DNA from: Pseudomonas putida
Lineage (GTDB): Bacteria; Pseudomonadota; Gammaproteobacteria; Pseudomonadales; Pseudomonadaceae
DNA: 64,000 bases
Assembly: GCF_028682635.1 (NCBI RefSeq)
Contig: NZ_JANHLK010000002.1
Location: forward strand, 186,001 to 250,000
Direction of reading: 5' to 3'
Shown piece after piece: positions 38,173 through 46,512 of the stretch (positions are counted from its first letter, which is position 1; the number at the start of each line of letters is the position of its first letter). The notes under the pieces were generated by a model. That model was not told the DNA's origin. It saw only the letters and a list, made by a program, of their open reading frames with translations, and made no database searches. The translations under genes were made by a program, and so were the position numbers.

Positions 38173-38442
38173 ATGAGTACTTACAAAATGGTGTGCCCGC
38201 ACTGCTTGAGCCGGATGCGCATCCGCACCAGCGAGGGTCGTCATATTTTCCTGCGGGTGGCGTACTTGCAATGCACGTCGGAAGCCTGCGGCTGGTCGGT
38301 GCGGGCCGAGTTCGAAATGACCCACGAACTTTCACCCAGTGGCATGCCCAACCCCGCCGTGCGTTTGCCTTGCGCCGGGCCCGATTTGCGGCACGCCGCG
38401 CGTCCGCTTGCACCGACGGCGCCTGAGTCGACGGAGTCATGA
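38173..38442 (+). CDS. Ogr/Delta-type zinc-finger phage activator
   Basis: The product is 89 aa. The Cys4 pattern CPHC at 8-11 and CTSEAC at about 35-40 is that of P2 Ogr and P4 Delta, which recruit RNA polymerase to phage late promoters. The stop overlaps the next gene's upstream ATG. With the CI-like repressor and holin it suggests a decayed or minimal P2-like prophage or tailocin regulatory module. Confidence 0.8.
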   Translation: MSTYKMVCPHCLSRMRIRTSEGRHIFLRVAYLQCTSEACGWSVRAEFEMTHELSPSGMPNPAVRLPCAGPDLRHAARPLAPTAPESTES

Positions 38443-38444
38443 AC

Positions 38445-38807
38445 ATGTCCGCCATTGTTGAAAACGAGGATTTGAACGAGCAATTGTTGGCCATCGCCCA
38501 GGCATTTCTGGCCCGTCACGAAAGTGATGCGGTAATTGATGACCAGGTGCTGTTCTGTCGTGCCGTGAAGCACCTGCAAGGGATTGATGTGCCGATGCAC
38601 CTGGCGGAGCGACTGGTCAGCCACGCCTACGGGGAGCTCAAGTCCTGCAACGATCGACGACGCCTGGACATCGGCGCCAGCTCCGAAACCGTTGCTGTCA
38701 TCACGGACCCCGCCAATGGCCTGACGTGGGCCGTACCGGTGGGATTGATCGTCAGGTATGTGATCAATTCACCGATCAATCGCAAACTTAGGCTGGTGGA
38801 GCCCTGA
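38445..38807 (+). CDS. Unknown protein linked to the ogr-type gene
   Basis: The product is 120 aa from ATG 38445, which is eight bases after GGAG; ATG 38439 overlapping the ogr stop is the alternative. The first half is helical (LNEQLLAIAQAFLARHESDAVIDDQVLFCRAVKHL); the second half contains a possible small hydrophobic strand (GLTWAVPVGLIVRYVI). No family recognised. Translational linkage suggests a phage-module accessory protein. Confidence 0.65.
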   Translation: MSAIVENEDLNEQLLAIAQAFLARHESDAVIDDQVLFCRAVKHLQGIDVPMHLAERLVSHAYGELKSCNDRRRLDIGASSETVAVITDPANGLTWAVPVGLIVRYVINSPINRKLRLVEP

Positions 38808-38937
38808 TGGCACGCCGGATACTCGCAGGTCCGAGGGGCATTTGCGGGCCTGCGAAAAATAACCCCGTGCCCAAAACCCGCATCCCCCCTAAAATATCGG
38901 CCATTCTCCGATTTGCATTGCCCGAGGCCGTTTTTCC

Positions 38938-40152
38938 ATGTCCGTCACCGCTACTCCCGCCAGCCTCGCGCCGGACCACCACGCCCAGTTCATCGGCCTG
39001 CTGCAATCGAGCCTCGACCAGAATGCCTTCATCAAGCTGGTGCTGGCCAAGTACGCCGGCGAGGAAGCGGACCTGCAGCGGATCATCATCAAGCCGGTGA
39101 CGGTCAAGGCGCAGGCTTGCCTGTCCTTCGTCTATCGGTACAAGACCCGCGACATCACCAAGAACCTGCCATTGACCGAAGGTGTGGCAGTCATCGCCGG
39201 TTTGTTGCCGGCGTCGTTCAAGAATGCGCATTTGTTGTCATTGACCGACGAAGCCCAGCTCGAATACAGCAAAAAGGGCAAGTCTTCGCTGTTCAAGAGC
39301 AAACCCCAGCAATTGCGCGAAGTGCCGTCCGCCGGGCACAACCGCGAGAAAAACCGCTTTCTCGATCTGGAGCGGCCGTTTCTCGCCGACCTGGGCGTCA
39401 CCAACAAGCAGCATGAACTGATCCCGGCGATGTCGCGCAAGTGGAAACAGATCAACAAGTTCATCGAGGTCTTCAGCCATGCGCTGACCTCGTCGCCCCT
39501 GGCGCTGGACAGCCCGGTGCGGGTGGCGGACTTCGGATCCGGCAAGGGTTACCTGACCTTCGCGATCCATGACTATCTGCGCAATACCTTGAAGGCCGAA
39601 GCGCAGGTAACCGGCGTCGAGCTGCGCGAAGACATGGTCACCCTGTGCAACACCGCCGCGGCCAAGCTGGAGCATCCAGGGCTGGTCTTCAAGTGCGGGG
39701 ATGTGCGCAGCGTGGCACCGAGCGAGCTGGATGTGATGATCGCGCTGCATGCCTGTGACATCGCCACGGACTATGCGATCCATACCGGCATTCGTTCCGG
39801 CGCCTCGATCATCATGTGTTCGCCGTGCTGTCACAAACAGATTCGCCTGCAAATCCAGAGCCCGGCATTGCTCAAGCCGATGCTGCAATACGGCTTGCAC
39901 CTGGGACAGCAGGCGGAAATGGTCACCGACAGCTTGCGTGCACTGTTCCTCGAAGCCTGCGGCTACGAGACCAAGGTGTTCGAGTTCATCTCGCTGGACC
40001 ACACCAACAAGAACAAGATGATCCTGGCGGTCAAGCGCGCCGAGCCGGGTGATCCCGCCCAGCTGCTGGCGAAGATCGAGGAACTCAAGGCGTTCTACCA
40101 CATCACCGAGCATTGCCTGGAAACCCTGTTGCGGGCTGACGGTTACCTCTGA
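38938..40152 (+). CDS. SAM-dependent methyltransferase (Methyltransf_32 type)
   Basis: The product is 404 aa. The methyltransferase domain begins near residue 175 (KWKQINKFIEVFSHAL); motif I is VADFGSGKGYLTFAIHDYL, motif II VTGVELREDMV, and a CSPCCHKQIR Cys-rich element follows IALHACDIATD. This layout is that of GSTCD-like and tRNA-type methyltransferases. The N-terminal 170 residues are family-specific. Substrate unknown. It stands alone, convergent with an EamA exporter. Confidence 0.85.
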   Translation: MSVTATPASLAPDHHAQFIGLLQSSLDQNAFIKLVLAKYAGEEADLQRIIIKPVTVKAQACLSFVYRYKTRDITKNLPLTEGVAVIAGLLPASFKNAHLLSLTDEAQLEYSKKGKSSLFKSKPQQLREVPSAGHNREKNRFLDLERPFLADLGVTNKQHELIPAMSRKWKQINKFIEVFSHALTSSPLALDSPVRVADFGSGKGYLTFAIHDYLRNTLKAEAQVTGVELREDMVTLCNTAAAKLEHPGLVFKCGDVRSVAPSELDVMIALHACDIATDYAIHTGIRSGASIIMCSPCCHKQIRLQIQSPALLKPMLQYGLHLGQQAEMVTDSLRALFLEACGYETKVFEFISLDHTNKNKMILAVKRAEPGDPAQLLAKIEELKAFYHITEHCLETLLRADGYL

Positions 40153-40163
40153 TCCCGTAGGTA

Positions 40164-41054
40164 TTACGCGGTGGCGATGCGTGCGGGCTTGACCGCCGTC
40201 TTGCGGCCCAACACGACGGTCACGATCACCCCGCCGGCGAACAGCCAGGTGATCGGCTCGACCTGTTCGCCAAAGAACAGTGCGGAAAAGCCGATGGTGA
40301 AGAAAATCTGCAACAGCTGGATCTGGCTGACCCGGGCAATGCCACCGATGGCCAGCCCGGCATACCAGGCAAAGAAGCCGATGAATTGCGAAAACAGCGA
40401 GACGTAGCCGAAGGCCCACCAGGTTTTGGCGGAAATCTCGCCCTGATGTTGCAACGCAAGGTACAGCACCGGCCCGATCAACAGCGGCGTCGACAGTACC
40501 AGCGCCCAGCAGATCACTTGCCAGCCGCCCATTTCCTTGGCCAACCGGCCACCCTCGGCGTACCCCAGGCCGCCCACCGCAATCGCGCCCAGCATCAACA
40601 AGTCACCGGCCTGGATGCTGCCGGCCCCGCTGATCAGCGCATAACCGAGCACCAGGGCACTGCCCAGCGCGGCGCAGGCCCAGAAGGCTTTCGATGGGCG
40701 TTCGTGGGACAGCCACGCGGCATACAGTGCCACGCACAGTGGCTGCAAGCCATTGACCAGGGCGCCATGGGACGCCGGCAAGGTTTGCATGGCCCAGGCC
40801 GACAGCACCGGGAACCCGAGGATCACCCCGGCAATGACCAGCGTCAGGCCCTTGACCTGCTGCCAGGTTGGCCATTTCTCACGCCGCCACAGCAACAGCA
40901 ACGCCGCGGGAATCGCCGCGAACAGCGCCCGGCCCAGGCCATTGAGCAGTGGATGCAGTTCCTGCACGACGATGCGTGTGAAGGGCAGGGTGAGGCTGAA
41001 GATCACAACGCCGAGCAGGCCCAGGGCCATGCCGGTGTTTTCGCGCGAGGTCAT
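40164..41054 (-). CDS. EamA/DMT-family exporter
   Basis: The product is 296 aa with ten hydrophobic segments in two EamA repeats (LLGVVIFSLTLPFTRIVVQE at the start, GLGYAEGGRLAKEMGGWQVICWALVLSTPLL at the second). Family members export amino acids or other metabolites. No neighbour reveals the substrate. Confidence 0.85.
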   Translation of the reverse strand: MTSRENTGMALGLLGVVIFSLTLPFTRIVVQELHPLLNGLGRALFAAIPAALLLLWRREKWPTWQQVKGLTLVIAGVILGFPVLSAWAMQTLPASHGALVNGLQPLCVALYAAWLSHERPSKAFWACAALGSALVLGYALISGAGSIQAGDLLMLGAIAVGGLGYAEGGRLAKEMGGWQVICWALVLSTPLLIGPVLYLALQHQGEISAKTWWAFGYVSLFSQFIGFFAWYAGLAIGGIARVSQIQLLQIFFTIGFSALFFGEQVEPITWLFAGGVIVTVVLGRKTAVKPARIATA

Positions 41055-41172
41055 GATGGCAACCAGAATCGTGGGTGATGGGAAGTGCCTTCATCTAGCC
41101 ATAAACCGTGGCGTCTGCGCTGTTACAGCTAAGTGCAGAGTTATCCGTACAGTTGGGAGCGAAGCTCCCAAC

Positions 41173-41254
41173 GTAGGAGCTGCCGCAGGCTGCGATCTTT
41201 TGATCTTGCTTTCAAGATCAAGATCAAAAGATCGCAGCCTCCGGCAGCTCCTGC
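41173..41254. repeat. REP pair upstream of the DJ-1 gene
   Basis: Arms 41173-41208 and 41219-41254 (GTAGGAGCTGCCGCAGGCTG core, extended by GATCTTTTGATCTTG) are complementary with one or two mismatches and a 10-bp loop. The remaining 41055-41347 sequence shows no gene. Confidence 0.88.
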
Positions 41255-41347
41255 ACAAGGAGATCGCGTAGTAGCAGGTTATTACCCACCCCAGCGGATA
41301 AGGACTACCTTGAATACTCCTACGCATTTCCCAGAGGAGTCCTCCCC

Positions 41348-41929
41348 ATGGCGGCGAAAAAAATTCTGATGCTGGTCGGCGATTACGTCGAAGACTACGA
41401 AGTGATGGTGCCATTCCAGGCCCTGCTGATGGTCGGTCACACGGTGCATGCCGTTTGCCCGGACAAGACCGCCGGCCAGACCGTGCGCACAGCCATCCAT
41501 GACTTCGAAGGCGACCAGACCTACAGCGAAAAGCCCGGTCACCTGTTTGCCCTGAACTTCGATTTTGCCAAGGTCAAGGCGGCGGATTACGATGCGGTGC
41601 TGATCCCGGGCGGTCGTGCGCCGGAGTACTTGCGCCTGAATGAAAAAGTCCTGGAACTGGTGCGCGACTTCGACAAGGCCGGCAAGCCGATCGCCGCCGT
41701 GTGCCACGGTGCACAGTTGCTCGCCGCCGCGGGAATTCTCGAAGGGCGTGAATGCAGTGCTTACCCGGCCTGTGCGCCGGAAGTACGCCTGGCGGGCGGT
41801 ACGTTTATCGATATCCCGGTGACGGACGGCCATGTTCAAGGCAATCTGGCCACGGCGCCAGCCTGGCCTGCCCACCCTAGCTGGCTGGCCGGATTCCTCG
41901 GTTTGCTGGGCACCAAAATCACGCTGTAA
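41348..41929 (+). CDS. DJ-1/PfpI-family protein
   Basis: The product is 193 aa. The nucleophile elbow [14 protein letters not shown] carries the reactive Cys (about residue 119), and the Glu/His environment is [10 protein letters not shown]. The family includes glyoxalase-III-type deglycases, chaperones and proteases; the PfpI branch (YhbO-like) is likely. AGGAG precedes the ATG. An RHH protein gene follows by 14 bp, so the pair is probably one operon. Confidence 0.87.
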   Translation: MAAKKILMLVGDYVEDYEVMVPFQALLMVGHTVHAVCPDKTAGQTVRTAIHDFEGDQTYSEKPGHLFALNFDFAKVKAADYDAVLIPGGRAPEYLRLNEKVLELVRDFDKAGKPIAAVCHGAQLLAAAGILEGRECSAYPACAPEVRLAGGTFIDIPVTDGHVQGNLATAPAWPAHPSWLAGFLGLLGTKITL

Positions 41930-41943
41930 CGGGGGACCCGTCC

Positions 41944-42249
41944 ATGTGCGAGCTGTACGTCAAAGCCGATCCGATCCTCTACGAATCGCGCTCGCGCTCG
42001 CTGCGCATCTGCGGGGTGGTTACCACCCTGCGGCTGGAGAATCAGTTCTGGGACATCCTCAGCGAAATCGCCGAGACCGACGGCATGACCACCAACCAGC
42101 TGATTGCCAAGCTGTATGAAGAGGTCATGGACTATCGCGGCGAGGTGGTCAATTTTGCTTCGTTCCTGCGGGTGAGTTGTACGCGGTATCTGAGTCAGCG
42201 GCGGGTAGCTGCTCCGGAGTTGTCGGTGGTGAAGCGTTCAGTCAATTAG
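41944..42249 (+). CDS. Ribbon-helix-helix domain protein
   Basis: The product is 101 aa. An RHH_4-like domain spans about residues 20-70: LRICGVVTTLRLENQFWDILSEIAETDGMTTNQLIAKLYEE. Such small proteins act as DNA-binding regulators or arylsulfotransferase-associated partners. It follows the DJ-1 gene on the same strand. No target palindrome was recognised. Confidence 0.8.
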   Translation: MCELYVKADPILYESRSRSLRICGVVTTLRLENQFWDILSEIAETDGMTTNQLIAKLYEEVMDYRGEVVNFASFLRVSCTRYLSQRRVAAPELSVVKRSVN

Positions 42250-42267
42250 GTTTGCAGCTTGCTTACG

Positions 42268-42352
42268 GGCCCCATCGCCAGCAGGCTGGCTCCCACAGTG
42301 GATTGGTGTGCATCAGTCCAATGTGGGAGCTGGCCTGCTGGCGATAGGGCCC
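42268..42352. repeat. REP-like pair, variant arms
   Basis: GGGCCCCATCGCCAGCAGGC at 42268 faces GCCTGCTGGCGATAGGGCCC ending 42352. The arms mix features of the two common REP families seen in this window (GGAGCTGGC and CTGCTGGCGA). It separates the RHH gene from the DUF1508 gene. Confidence 0.85.
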
Positions 42353-42426
42353 ACACAGGCGACAGAAACAGCAGGCTGGTCTTTACTCTGAAGCGCGCAA
42401 CCTTCCAATCGCCAAGGAGAAAGAGC

Positions 42427-42771
42427 ATGTCCGGATGGTACGAAGTGAGCAAGAGCAGCAGCGGTCAGTTCAGGTTTGTGCTGAAGGCGGCGAATGCCGA
42501 AACCATTCTGAACAGCGAGTTGTACACCACCCGCGCCGCGGCCGACAAAGGCATATCGTCAGTCCAGGCCAACAGCCCGCTCGATGAGCGCTACGAGAAA
42601 AAAACCACCAAGGATGGCCATCCTTATTTCAACCTCAAGGCCGGTAACCACGAGATTATCGGCAGCAGTGAATCCTATTCCTCCGATGCCGCCATGGAGA
42701 AAGGCATCGCCAGTGTGAAGGCCAATGGGCCGAGCAAGGTGATCAAGGACAAAACCCTGCCCGTACTCTGA
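42427..42771 (+). CDS. DUF1508 (YegP-like) protein
   Basis: The product is 114 aa from ATG 42427 with AAGGAGA six bases upstream. It holds two tandem YegP repeats: SGQFRFVLKAANAETILNSELYTTRAAADKGISSV (about 11-46) and DGHPYFNLKAGNHEIIGSSESYSSDAAMEKGIASV (about 62-97). Members are small stress-associated proteins of unknown mechanism. REP pairs flank it on both sides. Confidence 0.9.
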   Translation: MSGWYEVSKSSSGQFRFVLKAANAETILNSELYTTRAAADKGISSVQANSPLDERYEKKTTKDGHPYFNLKAGNHEIIGSSESYSSDAAMEKGIASVKANGPSKVIKDKTLPVL

Positions 42772-42790
42772 AAACACCACGCGACGCCCC

Positions 42791-42875
42791 CTGTAGGAGC
42801 CGGCTTGCTGGCGATGGTGTGTCAGTCGACACTTGCGTCGCTGACCCACCATCGCCAGCAAGCCGGCTCCTACAG
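42791..42875. repeat. REP pair, 29-bp arms
   Basis: Arms 42791-42819 and 42847-42875 (CTGTAGGAGCCGGCTTGCTG core) are exact complements between the convergent DUF1508 and DapA-like genes. Confidence 0.9.
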
Positions 42876-42893
42876 GAGGGTGTGATTTGGAGA

Positions 42894-43781
42894 TCAGCGC
42901 AGGGCTTTCAGCAGCCCTTGCAGCTGACTGACACCGGCCTCATCCAACGGAAACACCGGCAACCGCGGATCACCCACCTCCAGCCCTGTCGCTCGTAAAC
43001 CAGCCTTGATCGTCGCCGGCAACCCCCCCTTGAGAATGAAATCCAGCAATGGCAATTGGCGATAGAACAGTTCACGTGCCTTGTTCAGGTCGTTGGCCAG
43101 CACGGCGTCGTACAGGTCGAGATTGAGCTGCGGGATCAGGTTCGGCGCCGCGGTGCACCAGCCTTTTGCCCCGGCCGCGAAGGCTTCCAGCGCCAGCGGG
43201 TTGCAACCGTTGTAGAAGGGCACCTGACCTTCGCCCAGGCGTTGCAGTTGATGCATGCGCTGGATGTCACCGGTGCTCTCCTTGACCATGGTCACATTCT
43301 CCACGCTTTTGACGATGCGCAGAATCAGGTCCACCGACATGTCGGTGCCGCTGGTGGCCGGGTTGTTGTAGAGCATGATCGGCACGCCGACGCTGTCGCC
43401 TATGGCGCGGTAGTGCGCGAGGATCTGCGCTTCGCTGAGTTTCCAGTACGACGTCGGCAGCACCATCACCACGTCGGCGCCATGGGCTTCGGCGAAACGG
43501 GCGCGACGCACCGCTTTGGCGGTGGTCAGGTCGGACACGCTGACGATGGTCGGCACTCGCCTGGCCACGTGCTTGATACTGAATTCGGCGACCTGGTCCC
43601 ACTCCGCGTCGCTCAGGTAAGCGCCTTCGCCCGTGCTGCCCAGGGGCGCGATGGAATGCACGCCGCCGTCGATCAAGCAGTCGATCGAGCGCCCGAGCGC
43701 GTCCAGGTCAACGCCTTCGCCATCAGTGGTAAAAGGGGTGATGGTGTAGCCGATGATGCCGTGAATGTTTGCAGTGGACAT
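42894..43781 (-). CDS. DapA-family aldolase (dihydrodipicolinate synthase/N-acetylneuraminate lyase-like)
   Basis: The product is 295 aa, a class I Schiff-base aldolase. The Lys is in NVTMVKESTGDIQ, the Tyr in PIMLYNNPATSG, and GSTGEGAYLS is the pyruvate-binding loop. It is probably not the housekeeping DapA, because it pairs with a class II aldolase and is faced by an XRE-cupin regulator. A catabolic aldolase or dehydratase acting on a 2-oxo acid is inferred. It is second in the operon, after a 31-bp gap. Confidence 0.85.
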   Translation of the reverse strand: MSTANIHGIIGYTITPFTTDGEGVDLDALGRSIDCLIDGGVHSIAPLGSTGEGAYLSDAEWDQVAEFSIKHVARRVPTIVSVSDLTTAKAVRRARFAEAHGADVVMVLPTSYWKLSEAQILAHYRAIGDSVGVPIMLYNNPATSGTDMSVDLILRIVKSVENVTMVKESTGDIQRMHQLQRLGEGQVPFYNGCNPLALEAFAAGAKGWCTAAPNLIPQLNLDLYDAVLANDLNKARELFYRQLPLLDFILKGGLPATIKAGLRATGLEVGDPRLPVFPLDEAGVSQLQGLLKALR

Positions 43782-43812
43782 GGGGTCTCTCCGTACAAAA
43801 AAGGTCTGGGGT

Positions 43813-44595
43813 TCAGTTCAGGCAATCGGCGTGTCGACGCAGGTTCTGCCGGGCGTAGTAATTGAAGGCGGCGGCGTGGCGCTTGGGCCGGGCGATCCAG
43901 TCATGGGCTTCTCGGCCCAGCTCGGGAATGATCGGCTTGATGGTTCCGGCGCTCATCGCCAGCAACTGCAACCTGGCGGCACGTTCGATCAGTTGGGCAA
44001 TCACGCAGGCCTCCTCGATGGTGGTGCCGGTGGACAACTGGCCGTGGTGGGAAAGCAGGATCGCCCGCTTGTCGCCCAGGGCACCGGCAATCAATTCGCC
44101 TTCTTCATTACCCACCGGTACGCCGGGCCAGCCTTCGAGAAACGCGCAGTCGTCATAGAGCGGGCAGAGGTCCATGTGGGAAATCTGCAGCGGCACTTCC
44201 AGCATCGACAACGCCGCGACGTGGGTCGGGTGGGTGTGGATGATGCAATTCACATCCGGGCGGGCGCGGTACACCCAGCTGTGGAAGCGGTTGGCCGGGT
44301 TGGGCATGCCGTGGCCTTCGAGCACTTCCAGGTCTTCGTTGACCAGCAGCAGGTTACCCGCGGTGATTTCGTCGAAACCCAGGCCCAGTTGTTGAGTGTA
44401 ATAGGTGCCAGGCTGCGGGCCACGGGCGGTGATTTGCCCGGCCAGGCCGGAGTCATGGCCATTCTCGAACAGAATGCGGCAGGTCAGGGCCAGCTTTTGC
44501 CGGTCGGTCCACGTATTATCCGCGAGGGTGTTTTGCATCTGGTTCAGCGCTTGCTTGACCAGTTGATCTTTGGGCAGTGCTAATGTCGTGGCCAT
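43813..44595 (-). CDS. Class II aldolase/adducin-family protein
   Basis: The product is 260 aa. The zinc-binding site shows CIIHTHPTHVAALSM and HHGQLSTG, with the acid in LFENGHDSGLAGQIT. Family members are fuculose- or rhamnulose-1-phosphate aldolases and related decarboxylases. It is the first gene of an operon with the DapA-like enzyme, facing the XRE-cupin gene across an inverted-repeat region. The pathway is not identifiable here. Confidence 0.83.
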   Translation of the reverse strand: MATTLALPKDQLVKQALNQMQNTLADNTWTDRQKLALTCRILFENGHDSGLAGQITARGPQPGTYYTQQLGLGFDEITAGNLLLVNEDLEVLEGHGMPNPANRFHSWVYRARPDVNCIIHTHPTHVAALSMLEVPLQISHMDLCPLYDDCAFLEGWPGVPVGNEEGELIAGALGDKRAILLSHHGQLSTGTTIEEACVIAQLIERAARLQLLAMSAGTIKPIIPELGREAHDWIARPKRHAAAFNYYARQNLRRHADCLN

Positions 44596-44616
44596 ATCGA
44601 TGTCCTCTTTGGCTGG

Positions 44617-44661
44617 GTCATGCAGATGACACGAAAGATGCTATATGACACCTTGTGTCAT
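44617..44661. promoter_or_regulatory. Paired palindromes, likely operator of the XRE-cupin regulator
   Basis: GTCAT-GCAG-ATGAC (44617-44630) and ATGACAC-CTT-GTGTCAT (44645-44661) are perfect inverted repeats sharing the half-site ATGAC. They lie between the divergent aldolase operon and the XRE-cupin gene, so one regulator can cover both promoters. The half-site ATGACAC recurs at 44626-44632. Confidence 0.7.
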
Positions 44662-44706
44662 GAGCAAGGACAATTCGTCACCTCCTTGATGGATTAATCG
44701 TTCTAC

Positions 44707-45249
44707 ATGTCTATCCGTTTGAAATTATTGAGAAAAAAACTTGGCGTAACCCTTGAGGCATTGGCGGAAAAATCCGGCATGACCAAGAGTTATCTGTCGA
44801 AAGTCGAACGCGGCCTGAACACGCCGTCGATTGCGACCGCGTTGAAACTGGCCAAGGCACTGAACGTGAAGGTCGAGGAGCTGTTTTCCGAAGACAAGGT
44901 CAGCCTCGACAGCTACAGCCTGGTGCGCAGCCATGAGCGCCAGCCACTGGGTGCCAGCGGCGACAATCCGGGTTACGCGGTGCTGGCCCATCAGGTCAGC
45001 GAACGCAGCCTGCTGCCGTTCATCATTTACCCACCGACAGAATTTACCGACAAAGCCTTCAAGGAACACCTGGGCGAAGAATTTCTATTCGTCCACGAGG
45101 GGCAGGTGGAAGTGGATTTCGTCAACGAGCGGGTGCTGCTCAGCCGGGGCGATGCGCTGCACTTCAACTCACAGAAACCGCACCGGATACGCTCGGTGGG
45201 CGAGGTGCAGGCGCAGTTGCTGGTGGTGGTGCATAGCAGCGAGGAATGA
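44707..45249 (+). CDS. XRE-family regulator with C-terminal cupin domain
   Basis: The product is 180 aa. The HTH is at about residues 5-60 (RKKLGVTLEALAEKSGMTKSYLSKVERGLNTPSIATALKLAKAL). The cupin sensor domain is at about 100-178 (HLGEEFLFVHEGQVEVDFVNERVLLSRGDALHFNSQKPHRIRSVG). Such proteins (PuuR/SutR type) control nearby catabolic genes in response to a small ligand. It is divergent from the aldolase/DapA-like operon. Confidence 0.88.
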   Translation: MSIRLKLLRKKLGVTLEALAEKSGMTKSYLSKVERGLNTPSIATALKLAKALNVKVEELFSEDKVSLDSYSLVRSHERQPLGASGDNPGYAVLAHQVSERSLLPFIIYPPTEFTDKAFKEHLGEEFLFVHEGQVEVDFVNERVLLSRGDALHFNSQKPHRIRSVGEVQAQLLVVVHSSEE

Positions 45250-45264
45250 GTCAGCTTTAAGAGC

Positions 45265-45339
45265 TTCGCGAGCAAGCCCGCTCCCACAGGGAATTTGTGA
45301 ACGCCGCAGATCAACTGTGGGAGCGGGCTTGCTCGCGAA
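45265..45339. repeat. REP pair, 25-bp arms
   Basis: Arms 45265-45289 and 45315-45339 (TTCGCGAGCAAGCCCGCTCC core) are exact complements between convergent genes. Confidence 0.9.
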
Positions 45340-45358
45340 AGCGTCAGATCGGGCAAGA

Positions 45359-46378
45359 CTAAACTTCGACTGGTACCGATAGCTTCGGGTTACCCAGCCC
45401 ATGTGTCTTCGAATCAAAAAACCGCAACTCCACCCCGGTCCCCTCGAACACCTTCGCGTAATGCCGCTTCTGATGCTGGATGAACGCCTTGCTGCGCGGG
45501 TAGATCGAGATCGCCACCACCTTGGGTTTTGCCTGGCGCAAGGCATGCACGATGTGGCTGTCCTGCTCACCCAGTGCATGCCCAAAGATGCACAAGCCAT
45601 CGCCATGGCCGAGCAACTGGTCATAGCAGAACGACAGGTAATCGGAGCTGCGGATGGTCTTGAGCTTGTCCGCGCTCGGCCCTTCGTTGATGAACAAGGG
45701 CACGTCATCGAGGGTCTTGATCGTGTTGTTGATGGCGAAGTTGCCCAGCAACGTGCCCTCGGTCGACATCAGTTTGCGCGCCGTGCCGTCCTGGTTGCGC
45801 ACCAGGTGCAGACCGCCGTGCAGGTACAGCAGGCGGGTCTTGTCGGTGGCGGTAACGCTCAGGTCGAAGGCCGGTTCTGCCCCCTGGAACAGATCGGTGA
45901 TCGCCTCCGGTTGCTGCTGGATCGCCCAGTAATTGAGCAAGTCGTAGTTGGTGGTGAACACCGTGCGATAGCGGCCCAGTTCCTGGCTGATGGTCGCCAG
46001 GCTCGACGCCTCGACCAACCGCCACGGAATGTGCACCGCGTGCACGGTGTTGATCAGCGCTTCCTTGATCGCGTAGTAACGATTGCGCGGCGCGGCGGAG
46101 CTGACCGCCAGGGCCTTGTTGACCCGGCTGGTGGTTTTCAAGGCGCTGAGCACCTGCTCGAAACTGCGCGTCTGCAGCGCCTCGAACACGCTCAGCTCGG
46201 ACGGGCTGAGGGGTTTTTCCTCGACGGTGCGGGCGTTTTCGAACAGCGAGTCGTAGCCGAAGTCGTCCCACACCGCACGGCTGGCCCCATTACCCACCAG
46301 CAGACCGTCGAACGCAGCGCTGGCGCGCAGGGCGTTCCAGTCTTCAAGTTGGGCATCGACATCGTGGAAATCGGTCAT
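45359..46378 (-). CDS. DUF4917 protein, SIR2-like fold
   Basis: The product is 339 aa from ATG 46378. The N-terminal GLLVGNGASRAVW resembles a SIR2-type nucleotide loop, and TTNYDLLNYWA (near residue 145-155) is the TNYD element common to SIR2-like domains. A LYLHGGLHL segment and a late CIFGHALGEQDSHI follow. Whether it hydrolyses NAD is unknown. It is a lone gene divergent from a LysR gene, with no clear defence neighbours. Confidence 0.75.
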   Translation of the reverse strand: MTDFHDVDAQLEDWNALRASAAFDGLLVGNGASRAVWDDFGYDSLFENARTVEEKPLSPSELSVFEALQTRSFEQVLSALKTTSRVNKALAVSSAAPRNRYYAIKEALINTVHAVHIPWRLVEASSLATISQELGRYRTVFTTNYDLLNYWAIQQQPEAITDLFQGAEPAFDLSVTATDKTRLLYLHGGLHLVRNQDGTARKLMSTEGTLLGNFAINNTIKTLDDVPLFINEGPSADKLKTIRSSDYLSFCYDQLLGHGDGLCIFGHALGEQDSHIVHALRQAKPKVVAISIYPRSKAFIQHQKRHYAKVFEGTGVELRFFDSKTHGLGNPKLSVPVEV

Positions 46379-46512
46379 TGCGGTGGTCGTCTCGAAGCAA
46401 AAGGTCTGATGGGCGGCGACTTTATCATGGTCGGGCGGTTCAACCACGGCACCTCGCGGGCGAAGGGCGCTATGCTGCGACTTTCGCCCGAGCCACCTTA
46501 GCCGAGTGTCCG

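Noticed and set aside
37907-38176. 89-codon frame in the repressor-ogr control region
   Set aside because: No ribosome-binding site and no domain; it lies over the expected divergent promoters.
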